Shown: positions 19,595-31,738 of the stretch, in pieces
Position numbering within the stretch: position 1 is the first letter of the stretch
How the letters are laid out: each line of letters begins with the position of its first letter
From: Gnetum montanum
Taxonomy: Eukaryota; Streptophyta; Gnetopsida; Gnetales; Gnetaceae
DNA length: 64,000 nt
Assembly: GCA_015680685.1 (NCBI GenBank)
Contig: MNCI01027100.1
Coordinates: 279,831 to 343,830, forward strand
Direction: 5' to 3'
Notes under the pieces: generated by a model
The model's input: only the letters and a program-made list of their open reading frames with translations
What the model was told of the DNA's origin: nothing
Databases searched by the model: none
Translations under genes and position numbers: made by a program

Positions 19595-22500
19595 TGAATT
19601 GTTTTTTTGTTTGAGTGCCTACGTGACCTGCATTAAAGCTGTTGCTAAATCTCTACTGTTGGGCGCATGGTTATCGGTAGTCACTTGGTCCATTGGACCT
19701 AACAGTTTTATTTCATGCATAGTTGGTTTGTCATTTTTGCCTGGAATCATTGATTTAGGCGTATCATGTTTTCTGGATGATTCACCCTCATGGCCTCTGT
19801 TTGGTTTATCGTTAGGTGGTGTCATGGGTACTGCATTTAGTGGGGTAGGTTTAGGTGGTCCTACGGCTAGCCTTTGACGCTCCTTCTCCAAGATTTCACG
19901 TGTAAGCTTATCTGTAGGCGTTCTCGTGTGTGGCGTGGGGGTGCAGTTGGTTTCGGGACTTTAGGCTGCTTTGGAACTTGTACTACGTATGGAGTGGGGC
20001 GGGACTGCGGTTGGACGGTTGCATGCGTTTGAGTGCTAGGCTGGCTGGGCACCTTGATAACATAGGGGCTTGGTATATTTTGTGCTTGCGAAGTGGAGGA
20101 CTGGTGGTAACCAGGACGTTTGGATGTTCTAACGACGTATGGAGTTGGGTTGGTTGGAGGTTGTACCTCCGCTGTTGCGACCGCAGGTGGTACTCGGACT
20201 ACGTAGAGGGCAGGCCGAATAGGAGGTATTTGTGAGTTTGTGGTAGTAGCGGCGAGAGGTACGTGCACCACGTATGATTTTTCGCGTGTCGGGGTGTTAG
20301 AAGTTGCTATGGCAGGGGGTACTCTGACGACGAAAGGTTTCTGCGGGGAATATGATGGTTGGGGCACGGGTGTTTGTATAGTGGGAGGAATACATACTAC
20401 AAATGGTTTATTAGGCATTTGCTGCTCATGGTCGGAATAGATGGTGTTAATGTTAGGTGTTTCAGGTTCGTTATCAAGGTAGATTGTGTTAATCACGTAT
20501 GGTGCCTCTTTGATATTTAGAGGGTTTTTATACACACCCATGGCTTGGTTTTGCGGTTGGACCGGGTTGGCCTCATCAAAAGTGATTTAACCTCCATCAA
20601 TCATTCATTGGATATCTTGTTTTAGGGTGAAACAGTAATCCGTGCCATGCACATTACGTTGGTGATACTCGCAAAAGCAATCCATTCTAAAACGTTTTGG
20701 TACTGGGGGCTCATCTGGCATTGCTAGGCTTGGCTTCTAAACTAGTTGACAGAACCGATCATGCCTCTGGATCGCTGTAGGGGACAACTTTTTATGTTTC
20801 ATTAATCCAGCCTTCAGGAGTTGGNTTAGTTGACAGAACCGATCATGCCTCTGGATCGCTGTAGGGGACAACTTTTTATGTTTCATTAATTCAGCCTTCA
20901 GGAGTTGGTCGAATAGTTGCGATGGCTTCATAGGCAGTGGCATGTATTGAGAGGGGTCCTTCCTCTCGAAGTTTCTCGTACAATTCGGTGTTGGGTTCTG
21001 CGATGAGGATGACTCTGGTGTAGTTGCAGGAGTGGGTTTAGCGTAGTTAGTAGGGGCAAGAGGTGGTTTGCTTTGTTGTCCCACATTTGCTTGTTGTGTT
21101 TCTGCTACTGCCGCTATAGTTGGTTTAACTTTTTCTTTGTCTTTTTTACGGTGTTGGTTCTTAAAAGCTGAATATGCAAGATCATGGCTGTTTTGTGCTG
21201 CCTCCTCTATGTTTTTGATCTGTACAAATGCTTGACTTAGAGTGCGTGCATTGAGATAATATAGTTTGGATTTCACAAAATCGTTGACAGCCCCTTTTAG
21301 GATGGTGAGGAGATACGTCTCTGGGATGGGCTCATGGAGCTCATTAAGAGCAGCACTCCATCGCTGGATGAATTTTTTGACAGGTTCAAGGGGTGCCTAT
21401 TTGACTTGTATGAGGTTGTCCAGTGTTGCTTCAGGCTTCAGGTTGTACTTGAACCTGGTGACGAATTGGTGTAATAAATCTTCCAGAGAAGATATTGAGT
21501 TTCGCGGCAAGGCCCGATACCAATCAACTACTCTCCTAGCGAGGGACATGGGGAACACTCATAGAATGGCATGTGGCCATGCCTAAAGTAGTGCGCACTC
21601 CAGTCTGAACATTATGAGGTGAGCATTGGGGTCTGTCTCCCCATTGTATTTAGTCAATGTGGGTAAAGATACACCCTTGGGTAGTGTTAAAGGCATAACG
21701 GAAGAGTTGATAGGATCGTTGTGATAGAAGTCCACTACCTTCAACTCTCCGTCGGGGGCTGTTTTGAGGCGTTTGACCTCGTCAGTTAGTTCCTGCATTA
21801 GTTTTTTAGCATCAGCCCAGTCTTGGGCAGTAGGGGAGATAGCAGGTTGGGGATGTTGTATGATATACATGTTAGATTGTTGGATAGTGGGTTGGAAGGA
21901 AGAAAGTTGTGTAGTCGGAGGCTGTACTTATGGGATATTTATAGCGGGTGGTACTAGGGGCAACACATTATAGGCTAGGGGTTGTTGTTTTTGTGGTTGT
22001 CCTTGAGGGATGTTAGCTACTAGAACTTTGTGAGGTGGTATGTTATAGTGGGGGAATTGATGTGGTTGAGCACCAATCGCCGCCCATTGAGCAGTCACGC
22101 TTTGTATAGGGGCACTTTGAACTAGTTGAGTTACAGCGGTGAAAGGGGCTCCTTGGGTTTGGATCTGGGAAATATAATGAGCGATTGTAGAAGTCGGTAT
22201 CACGTGCGACATCCCGATTACTCGGGGTAGGAAGGTTGCTCCTACATTATTTTGAGAGGGTTGTACTTGCGAGGATGGGGCTACTATTGCAACAGGGAGA
22301 ATAGCAAGAGAAAGTGTATTGAGTTGTGGGTCGGTTGCAGGAGGAATATGAATAAGTGTGGATGATTCTTGTTGAGGTATTTGTGCTTGGGTGAATCTGA
22401 ATGGTTGAAGGGACATAATTTCCCCTGTGGCTAGATGAAACAACGGGTTGACGTAGGTTTGTGGACTAAGGGTGTGGTACGAATCTTCATGCTCAGCTTG

Positions 22501-22902
22501 GGCTGCGAACTCATCCTCCTCTTCCGGTTGAGGATTTACTATAGGCTGATCTAGAGACTGGCTCCTTTACAGAAGGAGTTGTGAGATGAGCTCAGAGTAA
22601 GGCTCTGGAAAAGGGATGATATTGTACGGGGAAGGAATGAACTCTTGTCCTCCCCTATAGAAAAGTTTGTATTGGCTCTTAACTTCCATTTTGGCTCGGT
22701 CCACGGCTAGGTCGGCTTGTATTTTCACGCATATGAAGTTGTACTGGTCTTGAGTTATAATGTTAGACGATGGGTTCCTCCCTTACAATCTAAAAGACCG
22801 GCAGGGCCCCACTATGGGTTGTACCACGGGCTGTTCAACAGCCATGGTGCCTACAAGGTCCGTGACTTGCGTGGTTGTAGCATTGGAGTTCGCGGTCTTC
22901 AT
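19595..22902 (-). pseudogene. Element T gag
   Basis: The likely start is the ATG at 22902 (MKTANSNATTTQ). A Gln/Pro-rich N-terminal region (22440-21900) is followed by the capsid core at about 21700-21180: LPTLTKYNGETDPNAHLIMF, then KFIQRWSAALNELHEPIPET. A Tat-type zinc-like motif (CEYHQRNVHGTDYCFTLK) lies near 20640-20690. A Pro-rich tail with about eight PYVVRVP-like repeats occupies 20520-19930. A few stops are present (for example after ECALL at 21583), and an assembly duplication at 20743-20911 disrupts the frame further. Gag would package the element RNA. Confidence 0.85.
20743..20911. other. Assembly gap (single N) flanked by an 84-bp duplication
   Basis: An N at 20825 separates two nearly identical copies, starting at 20743 and 20827, that differ at one base (AATCCAG / AATTCAG). 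This looks like two contig ends joined without merging their overlap. The resulting repeat in gag is therefore probably artificial. Confidence 0.85.
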
Positions 22903-22949
22903 GATGAATGGTTGAGAATACAACACAGTGAAGGGATATGAAACTAGTA

Positions 22950-23497
22950 TACCTAGTGTGGCGTAAACCTACGTTCGTGGCGTATAGCGTATAAACTGGG
23001 TCTTAGCGTATAGGCTTCAACGACCAGCGTATAACGACAGCGTATAGTGGTAGTGTAGAGAATCTACGGTGTAGAGCGTGCAGCGTATATGCTAAGCAGC
23101 ATAGACAGCATCAGCGTACAGCGTAAATAGGGTTTACAGCGTAGAGAGTGCAACATATACTGGATAGCGTAGACGTTGGGAAGTGTGCAGACAAGGTTGA
23201 GGTATACTCAGCAGCGTAGATGCTCAACAGCGTAGACGCTGAGAAGTGTGCAGACAAGGTCGACGTATACTCAGCAGTGTAGATGCTATGAAGTTTGCAG
23301 ACAAGGTTAGTGTATACTTAGCAGCATAGACGCTCAACAGCGTAGACGCTGGGAAGTTTGCAGACAAAGTCGGCGTATACTCAGCAACATAGACGCTCAA
23401 CAGCGTAGACACTGGGAAGTTTGCAGACAAGGTCGACGTATACTCAGCAGCGTAGACACTAGGAATTTTGTAGACAGAGTAAGTTTTAAGTAGTTTC
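22950..23497 (-). repeat. Element T leader with AGCGTAGACGCT-type repeats
   Basis: The region between PBS and gag start. It contains repeats of about 60-65 bp built on CAGCGTAGACGCTGGGAAGT-like blocks with TGCAGACAAGGTC (23160-23465), and looser GCGTATAGCG copies towards 22950. It belongs to the same GCGTANACGC family as the LTR U3 repeats. Long open frames across it are repeat by-products. Confidence 0.8.
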
Positions 23498-23516
23498 GGC
23501 CCTCCTTCTAGCATCA
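23498..23516 (-). other. Element T primer binding site
   Basis: On the minus strand, five bases after the 5' LTR end, the sequence reads TGATGCTAGAAGGAGGGCC. I recall TGGCGCTAGAAGGAGGGC-type sites in Tat-lineage elements. The difference of GG-C to GA-T fits deamination. Which tRNA it pairs with is not established here. Confidence 0.65.
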
Positions 23517-23521
23517 ATTTC

Positions 23522-24941
23522 TGTACTGTCCAAAATCGTCGGTCTCCGGCTAGAATGGAACAGAAACCTGGAGATCTCCGAACACGCATAGAAGACCTTA
23601 CCTTTACCCGAGGGCAAGCTGGAATTAACGAAGGCAGAGTACCTTGAGTGGTCTGCACACGGATTAGGCAAGGATTTCCCTGAATGTACATCGAGGTGCT
23701 ATACGCTGGGTTATATGTAAACAGCGTAACAAATGTAAAACGAAACGTAAACAGCGTAACCGGTGTAAACAGAACGTAAATGTACAAGGGCGTAAACAGT
23801 AAACATGCAACGATTAATGAAGAACTGTAACAAATTTTAGAAAGAAAATGTAGCAATATTATTACAAAAATGAGAGTTACAATGCACCGGTCTAACGCAG
23901 TTGTGGCTCTGACACAAGGCGGACGAATAACCCCAGTGGATGTAAGGATGTCTGTGTGCTGGTTCAAACTGCAAGCATAGCGTAGAGGCTGTATGTTGAA
24001 CGTGCAGGGGAAGGTCCAGCGTACAGGGTTTCTGCTCTGGCTCTTAGCGTCTCTGTTTTTCTCCCTGGTTTGCTCAAAATTGCCAATCCCCATCTAATGA
24101 AAAATTGGGGTTTTTATACAGGTTTAGATGTTAGACTCAGGTTGGGTGACACGTGGTGCGTTGACCGAGTGCGAAAGAATAAAATTTTATAAGTGTACAA
24201 CATGCTGCATCTACTGAGCATATACGCTAGACGTATACGTTGTATCTGGTGGGCGTAGACTTTGGGCGTATACTCTGGGCATGCAGGACGTATATGCTGG
24301 GCGTATACGCTGTATATGCTGGCGTATACGCTGGGCGTACTGAATGTACATGCTCAGCGTATGGACTTCAAAATGCATGACATCAACACTTGATGATTGC
24401 TCTGTTCATGTGAGTTGATGCTTTGTACCAAGTCTTGCTTTGAAATGTTGTTTCCATACCATCTTCGGGGGTTGCATGTCGGGCGTATACCTCAGTCGTA
24501 CACGCTGGGCGTACATGTGACATGCACAACGCTGTGCATGTTGGGCGTATACGCTGTGAATGCAAACTTGGGTGTATACGCTGGGCGTATACGCTATAAA
24601 TGCAATCTTGGACGTATACGTTGGGCGTATACGTTGTGCATGTTGGGCGTATACGCTGTAAATGCAAACTTGGGGCGTATACGCTGTAGATGCAACCTTG
24701 GTAGTATACATTGTGAATGTATACTTAGTGAAAACTAAGTACTTTGAGCTTCGAAGTTTCCATATTTGATAATAGATGTTGTCGTGGTCGTCGGCGGGTC
24801 CCAAGGAACTGCTCCTCGTCGAGTTCAACTCTACTTGAAGCTGTCTGTGGGCCCTCAAGCTTCAGTCATGTTGGGGAACGTCATGACTTAGCTTGATTCT
24901 TGTTGGAGATGTACTAAGCTCGAAATTTTGTGGTGTTTCAA
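23522..24941 (-). repeat. Element T 5' LTR
   Basis: 1,420 bp, with TG...CA ends in element sense. The U3 palindrome cluster lies at about 24730-24200 and the minus-strand TATAAAA at 24112-24118. Compared with the 3' LTR it shows scattered substitutions and small indels in the repeat-rich U3. Confidence 0.93.
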
Positions 24942-24946
24942 TGGTT

Positions 24947-26160
24947 ACTCGCAGAGGTAACAACTACACCATCTTGTAGATGGACTTAGGCATGAAACAC
25001 GAAGAACCCTTAGGATTTATGCCCAAGGAAGACTATTTAAGCTTAGAGCCCATCAAGTACAAAGATTATTGGAGCAAGTTGCCAAGGAGGAAGGTGAGTT
25101 AAGGAAAAAAGAAAGTGCGGAGGAATATAACAGAGATCCTTCCCTTCAAAAGAAGGAAGTTAGATTTTTTGAGGATTAAGAAGAGTCACCACTTGAAGAG
25201 ATGGTGAATAGGAAAATCTTGCCCATTCAAAAAATTACATCAGAAGTATTGGCAAAGGTGAACCAAATGTGGAAATTCCTAGATAATAGATTTCAAATCG
25301 TTCTCAAAATAGTAGAAGAGTCTAGAGAACTAGGTAGTGACTAAGAAACGAGAAAAAAGAAAGAAACTGAATATGCACGTAACAAAGGTAAGAGAAAAGC
25401 TGTCATTGTTGAAGAGGTTGTAGATTCGAATACAGACAATGATGGTGAATGTGAGATATGTCAATATGACCATCCTAAGGAATGTTGCCCAGTAATCTCA
25501 CATCTACAGGAGTCTGGGATGTATGCACTAAACCCATGATTAAACGGACGGAAAACACCTCAAAGGTTACCTTATCCTCAAGGTAGCCCAAGATAGTTCC
25601 ACCAACCCTTAACGCATTATCCAAGCAGAACTCCACCACAACCACATGAATAGTATCAATAGTGGCAACATTCACAATCATGAGGAATGCCACCACCACA
25701 TCAACAATACACTTACCATCAACCTAACCTGTATGAATACTACATGCAGTAGCCAATCTCTCCACATGACTCTACTAGTCACATTACTCTTCAGTATCAC
25801 CACCAAACCCACGAGCACTATAGAACTCCTTCTCCTAGAGGAGAGGTTTCACAAACATACTATCCTTCTCATCTGACTGCACCTCTTCCACCCTTAGCCC
25901 CATTACCACCAGCTCCAGCTATGCAAGGTGAGCTCCCTGCCCAACCACAGCAACATAATGCGATAAGGGCTGTCAACCCTCAACCTACTTTTGGTTCAGA
26001 CAACCACATAAAGAAGAGACCTTTCTTTAGAACCAATATTCCAACTAAGTCATTGCAATGACAAGCGGCAAATTCTCCAAATGCCTCACCATCATTCGAA
26101 TCTTTGAAGCTTGGTTTGAACCAAAGACTACACTTAATACACATGGTCATGTTGACTCAT
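24947..26160 (+). pseudogene. Element A gag, 3' part
   Basis: Continues the gag cut at 6292. It contains a charged helical region (VAKEEGELRKKESAEEYNRD at 25078-25140) and a zinc-knuckle-like CEICQYDHPKECC at about 25450-25490. A Pro/Gln/Tyr-rich region follows (25600-25960). The knuckle spacing (CX2CX3HX3C) is one residue short of the usual retroviral form at two places. Stops and frame changes are present. Confidence 0.75.
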
Positions 26161-26640
26161 GCAATTACCAATTGGAGTAAAGCTAGCCGCCTTCCTAGGA
26201 AATTCTTTGATCCTAGAAGTCCTCTTATATATTTGTAAATTGCTGGGAATGAACCTTGCAAGGCTATTTTGGATTTAGGTTTTGGTGTTAACTTAATCTC
26301 TTAAGAAATGTACAAAGCCTAGAACCTGCCTCCATTAAAAAAGAGTAACATATGTTTAGAGTTGGTTGACTAGTCCATCACTATCTCATTAGGACTAGTG
26401 GTGGAAATTTCCACCACTATTTGTGGGTGGTCGTATCCAGTCAATTTCCTAGTGATTCAAGTTAACAACTATAATGGGGACTTCCCAATCATAATGGGAA
26501 GAGCATGGCTAAGCACAATTGATGGACGCCTAGGAATACATGATATTTCCTTAGAAATAACAAAGGAAAATACATTTGGAAAGATCGAGAAGAAGGAAGT
26601 TCCATGCATCGCATACAATGACACAAGGTGTAATTACATG
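26161..26640 (+). pseudogene. Element A aspartic protease
   Basis: The active-site segment is AILDLGFGVNLIS near 26265-26305, with DLG in place of DTG/DSG as usual in Athila elements. The C-terminal part is DFPIIMGRAWLSTIDGRLGI at 26482-26545. In-frame stops occur within the segment (for example near 26303 and 26316). Confidence 0.82.
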
Positions 26641-27760
26641 CAGAAGTCCTGGTTTGTACAACGTTTAACATTACGTACATGCAACCAGTGTGCACCAATA
26701 ACTAACATACAAAGATGCTTGTATGTAACAACCACAAGACAGGAAGGAACCTACTGGCTAACAGCTGACCAAGAGAATGATTCAACTATATGCATGAAAC
26801 CAATTGAGATCTTGACTTGCACCTACATTGATAGCATAGATACATTAGATCAAGTCCATCGCCAACTTCCAAGTCCTAACATAAAAAATATCAACTGGGG
26901 GAAGTTGGAAATCCCTGACGAGTTCAAGCAAAATCCCCTTAAGTTAAAATTATTGCCCACTGGTATGGAGTATACATTTCTCAAAAATGGAAAGCCAGTA
27001 ATCATTAATGCTAAGCTTGCTCCTCAACAAAAAGAAAGATTGCTAAAAATGGTAAATAATTGGTTGAAAGCCTTTGCTTGGTCATATTCTAAATTAACTA
27101 GAATAAATCCTAGGATATGCCAACATAGAATTTACACTAACCCCTCCATGAAACCTCGACGACAACTGCAGAGGCGATTGAAAGCAAGTGGTTAAAGAAG
27201 AAATTGAACAACTTCTAAAAGCTAGGTTCATCTATCCCATTGCTGATAGTGAATGGGTTAGTTTGTTAGTCATTGTGCCCAAAAAGGGAGGTAAATGGAG
27301 GATGTGTATAGATTTTAGGCTACTGAACATGGCAACATTTAAAGACCACTTCCCATTTCCATTCGTCAACCAAGTCTTAGATACTATTGCAAGACATTGC
27401 TACTATAGTTTTCTGCATGGCTACAGTGGATATAATCAAATTCAAATAGCACCAGAAGACCAAGCCAATACTACATTCACAAGTCCTTGGGGGACATTTG
27501 CATATAAGAAGATATCGTTTAGCTTGTGCAATGCCCTAACAACATTTCAATGTTTGGTTCTAAGTATCTTTTAGCAGCAAATAGGAAATGGTGTGGAGGT
27601 CTTTATGGATGATTTCTCCACTTATGGAGCAGACTTCAAACAAGCATTAAATCAATTAGAACAAGTATTGAAATGATGTGTAGAAACCAACTTAAGGCTC
27701 AATTGCCAAAAAAAGCCATTTAATGGTCCACGAAGGCATTGTATTAAGGCATAAATTTTC
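26641..27760 (+). pseudogene. Element A reverse transcriptase
   Basis: The connector reads PQQKERLLKMVNNWLKAFAW and HRIYTNPSMKPRRQLQRRL, typical of Athila. RT follows from 27188: VPKKGGKWRMCIDFRLLNMA, then the GYSGYNQIQIAPEDQ block, and the catalytic VFMDDFSTYG near 27600. A frameshift near 27185 separates connector and RT. A stop at 27572 and several after 27670 end its use. Confidence 0.88.
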
Positions 27761-27899
27761 ACAAATAGGGATAGAAGTAGATCTTGAAAATATTAAGGTC
27801 ATCTAAGAAATCACTCGACAACCTGAAACTGTAAAATACATCCAATCATTCCTTGGACATACTAGCTATTATAGACGCTTCATTGAGAACTTTTCCAAG

Positions 27900-28430
27900 G
27901 ATTGTGAAACCTTTGGTAGAACTAATAAAGAAGGACGTACCTTTTGAATGGACCAAGGAATGTGAGCTAGCCTTCAAAACCTTAAAATAGAAGCTTATAG
28001 AAACACCTATTCTACAAGCTCCTGACTGGTCCAAACCATTCCACATAATGAGTAATGTGTCCAACTTTGCCTTAGGAGTTGTACTTACATAGTTAGATAA
28101 CCAAAAATGCCCCTATTACATCCACTGTGCAAGTTGAAGTATTATTGGTACACAACTTAATTACACCAATACAGAAAAAGAGTTAATGACTGTTGTGTTT
28201 GCACTAGAAAAATTTAGGCACTATGTATTGGGCTATAAGATATTTGTACATACGGATCATAGTGCAATTCGATTCCTAATGAATAAACCAACGGTGAGCC
28301 CTTGCATCATATGATGGCTCGTGATCTTATAAGAGTTCGATCTTATGATGATCGATTGTAAAGGCATCGAGAATGTTATTGTTGATCATTTATCTCAATT
28401 GCGATGGGACAACAAAGAGGATGAATATCC
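27900..28430 (+). pseudogene. Element A RNase H
   Basis: Begins after FEWTKECELAFKTLK and includes SKPFHIMSNVSNFALG, where the catalytic D of the D-A/S motif is replaced by N. ELMTVVFALEKFRHYVLGYK follows, then FVHTDHSAIRFL near 28245-28275. The segment closes with GIENVIVDHLSQL, the usual tether to integrase. Stops and a frameshift near 28320 are visible. Confidence 0.82.
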
Positions 28431-28559
28431 AATTTCTGACGATTTCCCTGATGAACTCCTCTTTGCAGGTGTGATAAACAATCACTTACCCACTAATACA
28501 AATTGGTATAGTAGCATTCTCACTTATCTGCTTACACAAGAGACACCATAGGGGTTAGA

Positions 28560-29960
28560 CGTTAAAAAGAAACAATAGTTTCTTCATCGAGCCAAATATT
28601 TTATGGAAATCAATGGACACCTTTATAAGGTATGTTCCAATGGCTTGGTTCGATGGTGTGTTCCTGATGTAGATCAATTGTGAGTTCTCCAAGATGCTCA
28701 TGAGGGCCCTTGTGGGGGTCATTACACAAGGAGACAAACATCCATAAAAATCTTGCTTGCAAGATATTATTGGCCTACATTGTTCTAGGATGCTCATCAT
28801 TTCGTCCAATCTTGTGAGCACTACCAATGTGATGGGGGAATGACTGCTACAATGAAGGATCAACAAAAATGGATTCAACCTTTAGAACCCTTCGACATAT
28901 GGGGAATTGATTTTATGAGGCCTATTACACTGGTGTCCAATGGAAAAGCCTACATTGTTGTTGCTATTGACTATTTTACCAAGTGGGTAGAAGCAGCCGC
29001 TATCACAGACTATACTTCATCTACCACCGCATGATTTGTTCAACAACAAATCGTAAATAGGTTTGGCATGCCTCGTGCGCTTATTTTTGATAATGGTACA
29101 CACTTTATAGGTTCAACTTTTCGAAAGTTAATGCAACGCTTATAATTTAAGCACAAACTGATTGCACCATATCATCCTCAAGCGAATGGTCAAGCCAAGG
29201 TCACCAATAGGAAGATCACAAAAATATTAACACAAACCATTAGCAAGTATAGGCAAGACTGGAGCACCAAATTGAATGATGCTCTCTAGGCATACTGCTA
29301 CACATGGAAACTCCTTAGAGGATACTCTCCCTATGAGTTAGTGTACATTAAACTTCCGATGCTTCCTATTCAAGCAAAGCTTTGTACACTATCCACAGCA
29401 TATGACCTTAACCTTAACCTCAATCTAGCACAAAAAGAATAGCTAATGAACCTTAACTTGCTAGATGAAAATTGATTAGTCACCCTGTCATCTAATGAAC
29501 TGCACAAGGCCTTTAACAAACAACATCATTACCTAAGGATTAGGAAGGTCAAATACCAACCGGGAGATAAGGTTCTTTATTGAAATCCCACACATGTACC
29601 CCAACGAACTAAATTTCAAATGTTGTGGGAAGGACCTTATATCATTCATGAAACCTTTCCTTCATGGGCCATGATGATCTATAAACCTGAAAGCCTGAAT
29701 AAGAAGTTATTAGTCAACATCCAGCAAACCAAACCCTTCCATGAGTCTAAAATAGCTAGTACTAATACTACCTCTATTGGTGGACAACCTTGCTCATTAT
29801 TTCGGATCTCCTCCTTCCAACTCAGTGTGGGGGAGATGGCCATCAATGCTAATCATTCTAAGCTCTCAGTTCCTTTGCTTTTACACATTTTTATTTTAGA
29901 CATTTTTTTATCTTTATTTATTTTTGTTTTACACCATTGTTAACATTTTTACTATTTCTT
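28560..29960 (+). pseudogene. Element A integrase (catalytic Glu changed to Lys)
   Basis: The HHCC region spans AHEGPCGGHYTRRQ to CEHYQCDG with damage. The core has WGIDFMRPI (first Asp), IFDNGTHF (second Asp) and NGQAKVTNRKI, where the codon at 29197-29199 is AAG. Element B retains GAA at the same place. The C-terminal domain contains YQPGDKVLY and MLWEGPYIIHETFPS. TGA at 29032 and other stops also inactivate it. Confidence 0.86.
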
Positions 29961-31726
29961 TGTTTGATTTATTCTTATTCATCACATAATAAGTGTTCAC
30001 GATGGTGGGTTGCATTATAATAAGTGTTGATTGCTAATGTTTGGTTTTTACCTTTGACTTTCAGTGTTGATGCTAAGACATGGTTTCTTTTGATAAAATA
30101 GGCAATGAGTCCACGTCACCCAATTATCCATGCAACTCTATGATCTCCCTTGTTTTGGAAATGTACTATCCTTTTTCTAAGAAAATTTATTAATGAATTG
30201 ATGCCTTAGTACTCTTCAAACCAAGGAAAGATTCAAATGGATGGAAAAGGGTGTGACCTTAAGGGGATTTGACGCATTTTTGTTGGCTATTCTCTTAGAT
30301 ACTTGGATGTTTTTCATAGGTTTTCTACCATCCCACTCTTAACTAAATCTCAGGAAGTTGACTAAATCAAATAAGTCTTTGCGTGGTGTGGTTCTCACAT
30401 TAAAAAAAACTAGTGAGAATTCAAAGCACACCCCTTAGACATAATAAAGAAACATGGGCTACAAGCACTAGTTATGGCACTGGAAAGACATGTTATCCAT
30501 GCTTGAAGGTTCCCTTTAACTAAGGCCCTTTTACACTTCCTACTTCTTCTCTTGTTGGAATGGTGGTGACTCTGTGAACGCATTCTTATTACTTTGGGAG
30601 GATGGGTTGGTCAAGTGTGTTGATGCCAGGTCACTGGATGTACATAGTTGAATCTAGATTTGAACAGAATTTTATTAAGTCACATTAACCACATATTACA
30701 TAAGGGACTTTACACTACCTTAATTTTGGGACTCCATCCCATTCTCTCCACTCTTTCCGTATTTCTTTCCACATTCCACCTCATTGCCAGTTTTACAATG
30801 AGTCTATATCTTAGTTGACACATTGTTAGTCTTTGGTAAAACACTTGTGGGTAATTTTTTAACCATTATTTCCATATGTCATTCCAAGAGCCTATGGACT
30901 CTTTGGTTTGTAGGTTTGTCAGGACATTTAGGGCATGAGCCTGCTTTAGGGAGGATCCACTAGCATTCCTTTTTGGTGTAATTGTTAAGCTCTTTCCCTT
31001 CAAAATTTCAAGCAATCAACTATTTCTCATTCACCCCATCAATAACATCTATTTTTGCTTTTGTTTTATTGACTTCATCGTTGTTGTTTCTCATATCCTT
31101 CTTGTTCTTTAAAAGTTTTCCACCATATTGCTACCGAAGGTTCACTCTTAGTCATGGGGGCCCTGTCACAAATTTTTCCATTCCATAATTATCTTACCCC
31201 TACATCTTGGGTAGTTATTAGTCATAAACCTCTCACCCAATATCTGCCATACCCATAACCTAGCCAATGTGCTTTATATTGAGGCAAGGTATCAGATACA
31301 TTAGGTTTTATCTGCCCTTCCTAATCCATGTGTGTTGTGTGTGCAAATGGCAATTATATGAACAATGGATTGGGATAAGAGGGACCACTCAAGATGGACT
31401 AGAGTTGGAGCATTTAGCAAAGGAACAAGTTTGGACATGTAGCTATGGATGAACAACGGTGTGCACAGTTTTGACATCAGCAGCAATGCACCTTATTTTC
31501 TCTCTCTCTTTCTCTCTCTCTCCAAGCTATTGAATGAGGGTCTAGATGTCAGATATGTACAGTGTTCACCATGATGGGCATGAACACCAATGCTATAATA
31601 TATTTGTTGATCCGTTTCCTAGGCACTCTGAGTCTATCATCCCATGTCATCGTCAATTGTCATTCAGTCAATAATCTCATACCTTCCCAATATTTTGTAA
31701 GGAACTTAAAGATGAGTTTTTATTTA
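29961..31726 (+). other. Element A spacer between pol and PPT
   Basis: No supported gene. The first two thirds are collinear with the post-pol spacers of B and C. Where those elements carry the third ORF, A goes almost directly to the PPT. A CT-rich microsatellite (TCTCTCTC, 31499-31527) is present. The hydrophobic open frame at 30982-31188 is not conserved. Confidence 0.6.
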
Positions 31727-31738
31727 GTCTTGGGGGTA
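31727..31738 (+). other. Element A polypurine tract
   Basis: GTCTTGGGGGTA directly precedes the 3' LTR start TGATGAG. Equivalent sequences lie before the LTRs of C (minus strand, 54120-54131) and D (about 52028-52039). Confidence 0.75.

Larger units (their letters stand above)
6293..24941 (-). mobile_element. Element T: giant Tat-like Ty3/gypsy element carrying an antisense spliced gene
   Basis: 18,649 bp on the minus strand, bounded by LTRs at 23522-24941 (5') and 6293-7727 (3') and by the exact TSD ATGGT. Order in element sense: LTR, PBS, repeat-rich leader, gag (22902 leftwards), protease, an antisense multi-exon gene, RT, RNase H, a second RNase H, integrase, tandem repeats, PPT, LTR. 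The second RNase H after the RT-linked one, the VDDG protease motif and the gag CxYH...H...C motif are marks of the Tat lineage. Few frame breaks and retained CpG suggest it is the youngest large insertion here. Confidence 0.93.

Noticed and set aside
19599-20440. Plus-strand Gly/Trp-rich open frames opposite T gag
   Set aside because: Complement of the Pro-rich gag tail. No splice or promoter support, unlike the antisense gene at 13473.
23224-24093. 289-codon minus-strand open frame
   Set aside because: It spans the 5' LTR, PBS and leader repeats of element T. Part is repeat translation and it has no start or domain support.
30982-31188. Hydrophobic plus-strand frame after element A pol, considered as an envelope-like gene
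   Set aside because: 68 codons only, absent from collinear spacers, with no signal peptide plus domain structure.
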